DNA of 42,358 nucleotides, taken from NCBI GenBank assembly GCA_002698745.1, contig PAAD01000001.1:1-42358 (forward strand), read 5' to 3'. A program made the translations under genes and the position numbers. Within the stretch, counting starts at the first letter, position 1. The number at the start of each line of letters is the position of its first letter. Below are positions 38,611 to 42,358 of this stretch, piece by piece. Under the pieces are notes generated by a model. The model worked only from the letters and a program-made list of their open reading frames with translations, did no database searches and had not been told where the DNA came from. The DNA is from Flavobacteriaceae bacterium. Lineage in GTDB: Bacteria > Bacteroidota > Bacteroidia > Flavobacteriales > Flavobacteriaceae.

Positions 38611-39292
38611 ATCTACTATCAAGGCTTTGTATTTTGATTTGGACCATACTCTTTGGGATTTTGAAAAAAACTCTGCATTGGCCTTTAAAGCGCTTTTTAA
38701 GCATTATAAAATAGAGCTTAAACTAGACGCATTCTTGGAAGTTTACGTACCAAATAATGTGGCCTACTGGCGTTTGTATCGAGAAGGCAAAATTGACAAA
38801 GAAAAGTTGCGCTATGAACGCCTAAAGACTGTTTTTGACCAGATGAATTACAAAGCCTCTGACTCCTTAATTTTTAATATGTCAGATGCATATATTCAAA
38901 CACTTCCTCAATATAACACCCTGTTTCCAGGAGCTATTTCCATACTGCAGGCACTAAAGCCTCACTATGCTTTGCATATGATTACTAATGGATTTAAGGA
39001 TGTTCAGCATTTAAAAATGAAAAATTCAGGACTGTTGCCTTATTTTGAAACGGTTACTGATTCTTCTTCAATAGGTAAGAAAAAGCCTGACCCTGAAATT
39101 TTTAATCATGCTCTAAAAGTCGGAGGTGTTAACCCCTCTGAAGCTGTTATGATAGGCGATAACTTAGAGGCTGATGTTGAGGGTGCTTTAAAAGTTGGGA
39201 TGCATGCCGTTCATTTTAAGCCATTGAGGCAAATAAATCCAACTCACTACAAAGAAATTGAACAGCTAGTTGAGTTGACTTTTTTACTTTAG
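38603..39292 (+). CDS. YjjG-family noncanonical pyrimidine nucleotidase (HAD superfamily)
   Basis: YFDLDHTLWDFEKNS, MITNGFKDVQHLKMKNSGL, SSSIGKKKPDPEIFNHAL, VMIGDNLEADVEGA. Confidence 0.9.
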   Translation: MNKSTIKALYFDLDHTLWDFEKNSALAFKALFKHYKIELKLDAFLEVYVPNNVAYWRLYREGKIDKEKLRYERLKTVFDQMNYKASDSLIFNMSDAYIQTLPQYNTLFPGAISILQALKPHYALHMITNGFKDVQHLKMKNSGLLPYFETVTDSSSIGKKKPDPEIFNHALKVGGVNPSEAVMIGDNLEADVEGALKVGMHAVHFKPLRQINPTHYKEIEQLVELTFLL

Positions 39293-40008
39293 TTGTTTTG
39301 TCTCTGATATTCGTACAGTATAAGTGAAGCTGCAACAGAAACGTTGTAAGAATCTAACACGTCTTTTATAGGTATTTTTATCTGCTCATCACAGAGATTT
39401 AGTATGCCTTTACTGATGCCTTTGTTTTCATTTCCCATTACTATACCCATCGAACGTTTAAGGTTTATGTCTGAAACAAATGATGATGCCTTCTCTGTAC
39501 AACCAATAATTGCTATTTCATGAGACTGTAGCAAGTACATTGCATCTTTAAGATGCCTTACACGAATAATGGGAATGTGAAATGCACCTCCAGCAGAAGC
39601 TTGGATTGCAATATCATTAAGTGGTGCACTTCCATTTTGACCAATAACGATACCGCTTGCGCCTAGACCCACTGCAGAGCGGATAATGGCTCCGAAGTTT
39701 CGTACATCCGTAATCCCATCTAGTAATAAAAACAGTTGTTGTTTTGCAGGATCAATTATACTCTCTAGCTCAGTAAATTGAATTTGTCCAATGAGCGCTA
39801 CAAATCCTTGATGATTCCCTTTGGTATGTTTGTATAGTTTCTGTTCGGGAACAAACGAATAAGAAATACCAGAACGCATTATCTGTTCCTTGAGATGTGT
39901 AGCTGCAGGGTTAATTATTTTGTTTTGAATTAATACTTTTTGAACTATTGAGGGGTCTTGAATAGCTTCCCTGACTGAGTTAATTCCAAATAAGATTTTA
40001 TTGTGCAT
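39289..40008 (-). CDS. rlmB: 23S rRNA (guanosine-2'-O-)-methyltransferase RlmB (SpoU family)
   Basis: LFGINSVREAI, LLLDGITDVRNFGAIIRSAVGLGASGIVIG, IVMGNENKGIS, IPIKDVLDSYNVSVAASLILYE. Confidence 0.92.
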   Translation of the reverse strand: MHNKILFGINSVREAIQDPSIVQKVLIQNKIINPAATHLKEQIMRSGISYSFVPEQKLYKHTKGNHQGFVALIGQIQFTELESIIDPAKQQLFLLLDGITDVRNFGAIIRSAVGLGASGIVIGQNGSAPLNDIAIQASAGGAFHIPIIRVRHLKDAMYLLQSHEIAIIGCTEKASSFVSDINLKRSMGIVMGNENKGISKGILNLCDEQIKIPIKDVLDSYNVSVAASLILYEYQRQNN

Positions 40009-40092
40009 TAAAAAGGGTTATTAATCATGTAGAAAATAAAATAGGTTATTTATTTCTTCAAATTAACAATAAAAAAATCCGGAAGCCCTATA

Positions 40093-42222
40093 TTATTCCT
40101 TGATTAGTTTAAGTGTCTTAACTACTGATTCTTCATTGGCAATTACCTTAATAATATAAATTGATTTTGGAAGTTGTGAAACATCAATAACACTCTCACT
40201 CGATTCCATAATTAGTTTTCCCTTGAGATCATAAATTTTCGCATTTGTAAATTCTCCATCTATTTTTAAAATAGAATTCACAGGATTTGGATAAATAGTT
40301 ATCTCATCATTTATTATTTTATTAAGTGATAGCGTATTGTAGTTACCTACTTTAAAATCATCCATATAAAAAATATATTGATCAAGTGTTGTTGAGTGAA
40401 ATCCAATTCTGATATTTTGACCTTCATATTCACTTAAATCAAATTTATAGTTTAAATACTCTTCAGGTGGTGTAATATTTTCCTGTAAGGTACCCAGGAT
40501 AATTTGGTAATTTTCATCAATTACGTATAAATCAATATCTTCCATCCATGTCATGCTTTCATTTTTAGCATTGAATGATATTCCATCTGTTATTCCGTCT
40601 TTTACTTCAATAATTGGTGAAATTAAGTAATCGTCATGAGCTGTTGTGGCGTTATATAAAATATGCCATGCTCCTTCAATTGTTTCTCCACTTGTAAGGT
40701 TAGTTCGAAGTCTCCATGAACTCTGATCTCCTCCATTTAAAACAATCCAATCACCAATTTTTGAAATATCTTCAAAATCATCAAAATATTCTCTCACAAT
40801 TTTAGAGTTTATAACTTTTTCCTCTATTCGCTTTATATCATTGTCATAGTTAGAAGAAACCAGCAAATTATGTTTCATACCTTGGTCTATATAATCAAGA
40901 TTAATCTGATTTGCTGTAGTTGTTGATCCTCCATTAATAAAACTACCTTGTGCACTGTAAAGATAAATTGTATTAGATTTCACATCTCCATAATTTACCC
41001 ATGAAATTGTCCCTCCAGTTTGTTCCTGATTTTCAGAAAATGAAACATCAGGTTTTAAAAAATCTGAAGATGAGTTTAATGCTGTTGAGTTTATATATGA
41101 TGTTCTATTCAATAATAATGCTGAATTAGCAAGCTTTTGTTGGCCAAATGTAAACTCATTTCTACAAGATCCATAATTCATTATATTTTTAACAATATCT
41201 TGTTCTGTACCTGTACCCGTTTTTGTGGGTGACATTACTTTATTAAAAGTTGGATCGCAAAAATTAATTTCAGTACTATTACAAGGTACTTGAGCTCCAG
41301 CGGTGCTTCTAGTATGTTTGGCTGTATCTTCAATTCCATCATCTCCACACCCATATACTTGAATACCATCTTCAATTCTTAAGTCGCCATTAAATGTATG
41401 CGGCAGACTAAATCCGTGACCCAACTCATGTTCAAGTGTTGTGTAATAATACGGGTTTCCAAAAAGACAACTAATTATTACTACACCATCATTTATAGTT
41501 CCGTGTGAAGTAGAGTATGTTGCATAACCAAAAGTACCACCGGTATCACAACTGCTACCGTTAATTGCATTTACAACATATATATTATAATATTTTTCTG
41601 GATCCCATGAAGCGTATTCTCTCATTGAATTAATTTCTGCATCATCATTATAATCCTCCAATCCACTTGAACCAATTCCATTATCGAGATAAGCCTGATT
41701 ATCACTTAAATCAATCCTATTAATTCCATTTGTTGTATTGCCATTCTCGTCAATTTCAGCTAATTTGAACTTTATATTCATACTGATCCCATCTCCCGGA
41801 TTAGGTATTTCAAAATCATTAGCCCACACCTTATTCATACCTTCAATTGCATCTCGAATTATACTTTCTTTCATATTAAACCCAGTACCGACAATACCAC
41901 CGTCGTGAAGAATGTGAACTACGACGGGAACTACATAATCTTGATCTAATTCCAAAATATTATTGGTTAATTCAAATTCGCTTGAGTTTAAGTCATTTGC
42001 TTTAAGTTTATTGGAGTTATCGACTTTCAAATAATAATTATCATTGAATGAATTTCGAGAATTAACTTTACTTATAAATTCAGAGTTCTTTATTTTGTCC
42101 TCAAATAATATTTTTTCTATTTTACTTTGAGGATTTATTATATCATTACCACATTCACTTAATATTGAACGTTGTGCAATAGTTGTTAGTGGTAAAATCA
42201 ATAAAATAAGTAAATATTTCAT
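40093..42222 (-). CDS. secreted M43-type (pappalysin/cytophagalysin-like) zinc metalloprotease with a choice-of-anchor-J-like domain and T9SS type A sorting domain
   Basis: HELGHGFSLPH (HExxHxxGxxH-like metzincin) with IMNYG Met-turn; YFDDFEDIS..W...DDYLISPII...YMDDFKVG; C-terminus ITIYPNPVNSILKID...AKIYDLKGKLI...YIIKVIANEESVVKTLKLIKE. Confidence 0.9.
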   Translation of the reverse strand: MKYLLILLILPLTTIAQRSILSECGNDIINPQSKIEKILFEDKIKNSEFISKVNSRNSFNDNYYLKVDNSNKLKANDLNSSEFELTNNILELDQDYVVPVVVHILHDGGIVGTGFNMKESIIRDAIEGMNKVWANDFEIPNPGDGISMNIKFKLAEIDENGNTTNGINRIDLSDNQAYLDNGIGSSGLEDYNDDAEINSMREYASWDPEKYYNIYVVNAINGSSCDTGGTFGYATYSTSHGTINDGVVIISCLFGNPYYYTTLEHELGHGFSLPHTFNGDLRIEDGIQVYGCGDDGIEDTAKHTRSTAGAQVPCNSTEINFCDPTFNKVMSPTKTGTGTEQDIVKNIMNYGSCRNEFTFGQQKLANSALLLNRTSYINSTALNSSSDFLKPDVSFSENQEQTGGTISWVNYGDVKSNTIYLYSAQGSFINGGSTTTANQINLDYIDQGMKHNLLVSSNYDNDIKRIEEKVINSKIVREYFDDFEDISKIGDWIVLNGGDQSSWRLRTNLTSGETIEGAWHILYNATTAHDDYLISPIIEVKDGITDGISFNAKNESMTWMEDIDLYVIDENYQIILGTLQENITPPEEYLNYKFDLSEYEGQNIRIGFHSTTLDQYIFYMDDFKVGNYNTLSLNKIINDEITIYPNPVNSILKIDGEFTNAKIYDLKGKLIMESSESVIDVSQLPKSIYIIKVIANEESVVKTLKLIKE

Positions 42223-42258
42223 ATCTGCAATTTAGTAATAAACTTGCTATTATTTACA

Positions 42259-42284
42259 ATAAAAAACCCCGCAAAAGCGGGGTT
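42259..42284 (-). terminator. rho-independent terminator on the minus strand, downstream of the SusD-like gene
   Basis: Plus strand aataaaaaaCCCCGC-AAAA-GCGGGGtt; on minus AACCCCGCTTTTGCGGGGTTTTTT: GC stem followed by a U-run. Confidence 0.85.
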
Positions 42285-42304
42285 ATATTTATAGAATCAA
42301 AATA

Positions 42305-42358
42305 TTAGTTTTGACCTGAAATATTAGGGTTAAATAATATTTCATTTTCTGGGATTTC
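42305..42358 (-). CDS. C-terminal fragment of a RagB/SusD-like outer membrane lipoprotein, truncated by the window end
   Basis: Minus-strand translation to the stop at 42305-42307: EIPENEILFNPNISGQN*. The IP..EI..NPN.. pattern is the usual SusD/RagB C-terminus. Only 17 residues are visible. Confidence 0.65.
   Translation of the reverse strand, partial: EIPENEILFNPNISGQN

Noticed and set aside
1-42358. Search by eye for CRISPR arrays, IS ends/transposases, phage genes, toxin-antitoxin or defence cassettes
   Set aside because: No regularly spaced repeats, transposase, integrase or recognisable defence proteins; nearly all DNA is accounted for by housekeeping or envelope genes.

Overview
The window looks like ordinary Bacteroidota (Flavobacteriia-type) chromosome. 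It holds about 40 protein-coding genes, one tRNA-Val(GAC), and no rRNA, CRISPR array, prophage, IS element or toxin/antidefence cassette that I can recognise. Main blocks: (1) a minus-strand gpmI / thioredoxin-like / map / methyltransferase run converging on a truncated apbE; (2) M15 peptidase and GNAT genes; (3) a CarboxypepD_reg-like / DUF6702 / M1 peptidase / tatA run; (4) tRNA-Val directly followed by a yjbQ-type gene; (5) the type IX secretion/gliding core murF-gldJ diverging from porU-porV, followed by pdhA-pdhC; (6) an mlaE/mlaF-type transporter; (7) gcvP, purE-purK and adk-obg; (8) a right-hand accessory end with a T9SS-secreted M43-type metalloprotease and, at the very edge, the C-terminus of a SusD/RagB-like protein that the ORF track missed. 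I did not find a convincing undescribed system. The leads I rate highest are modest: the SusD-tail/terminator/M43 protease arrangement, a perfect inverted repeat on the gcvP promoter, a GNAT gene whose conserved N-terminus needs a non-ATG/GTG/TTG start, a tRNA-to-yjbQ dicistron, and convergent gene pairs whose stop codons overlap. All family calls come from motif recognition by eye; no database search was run.
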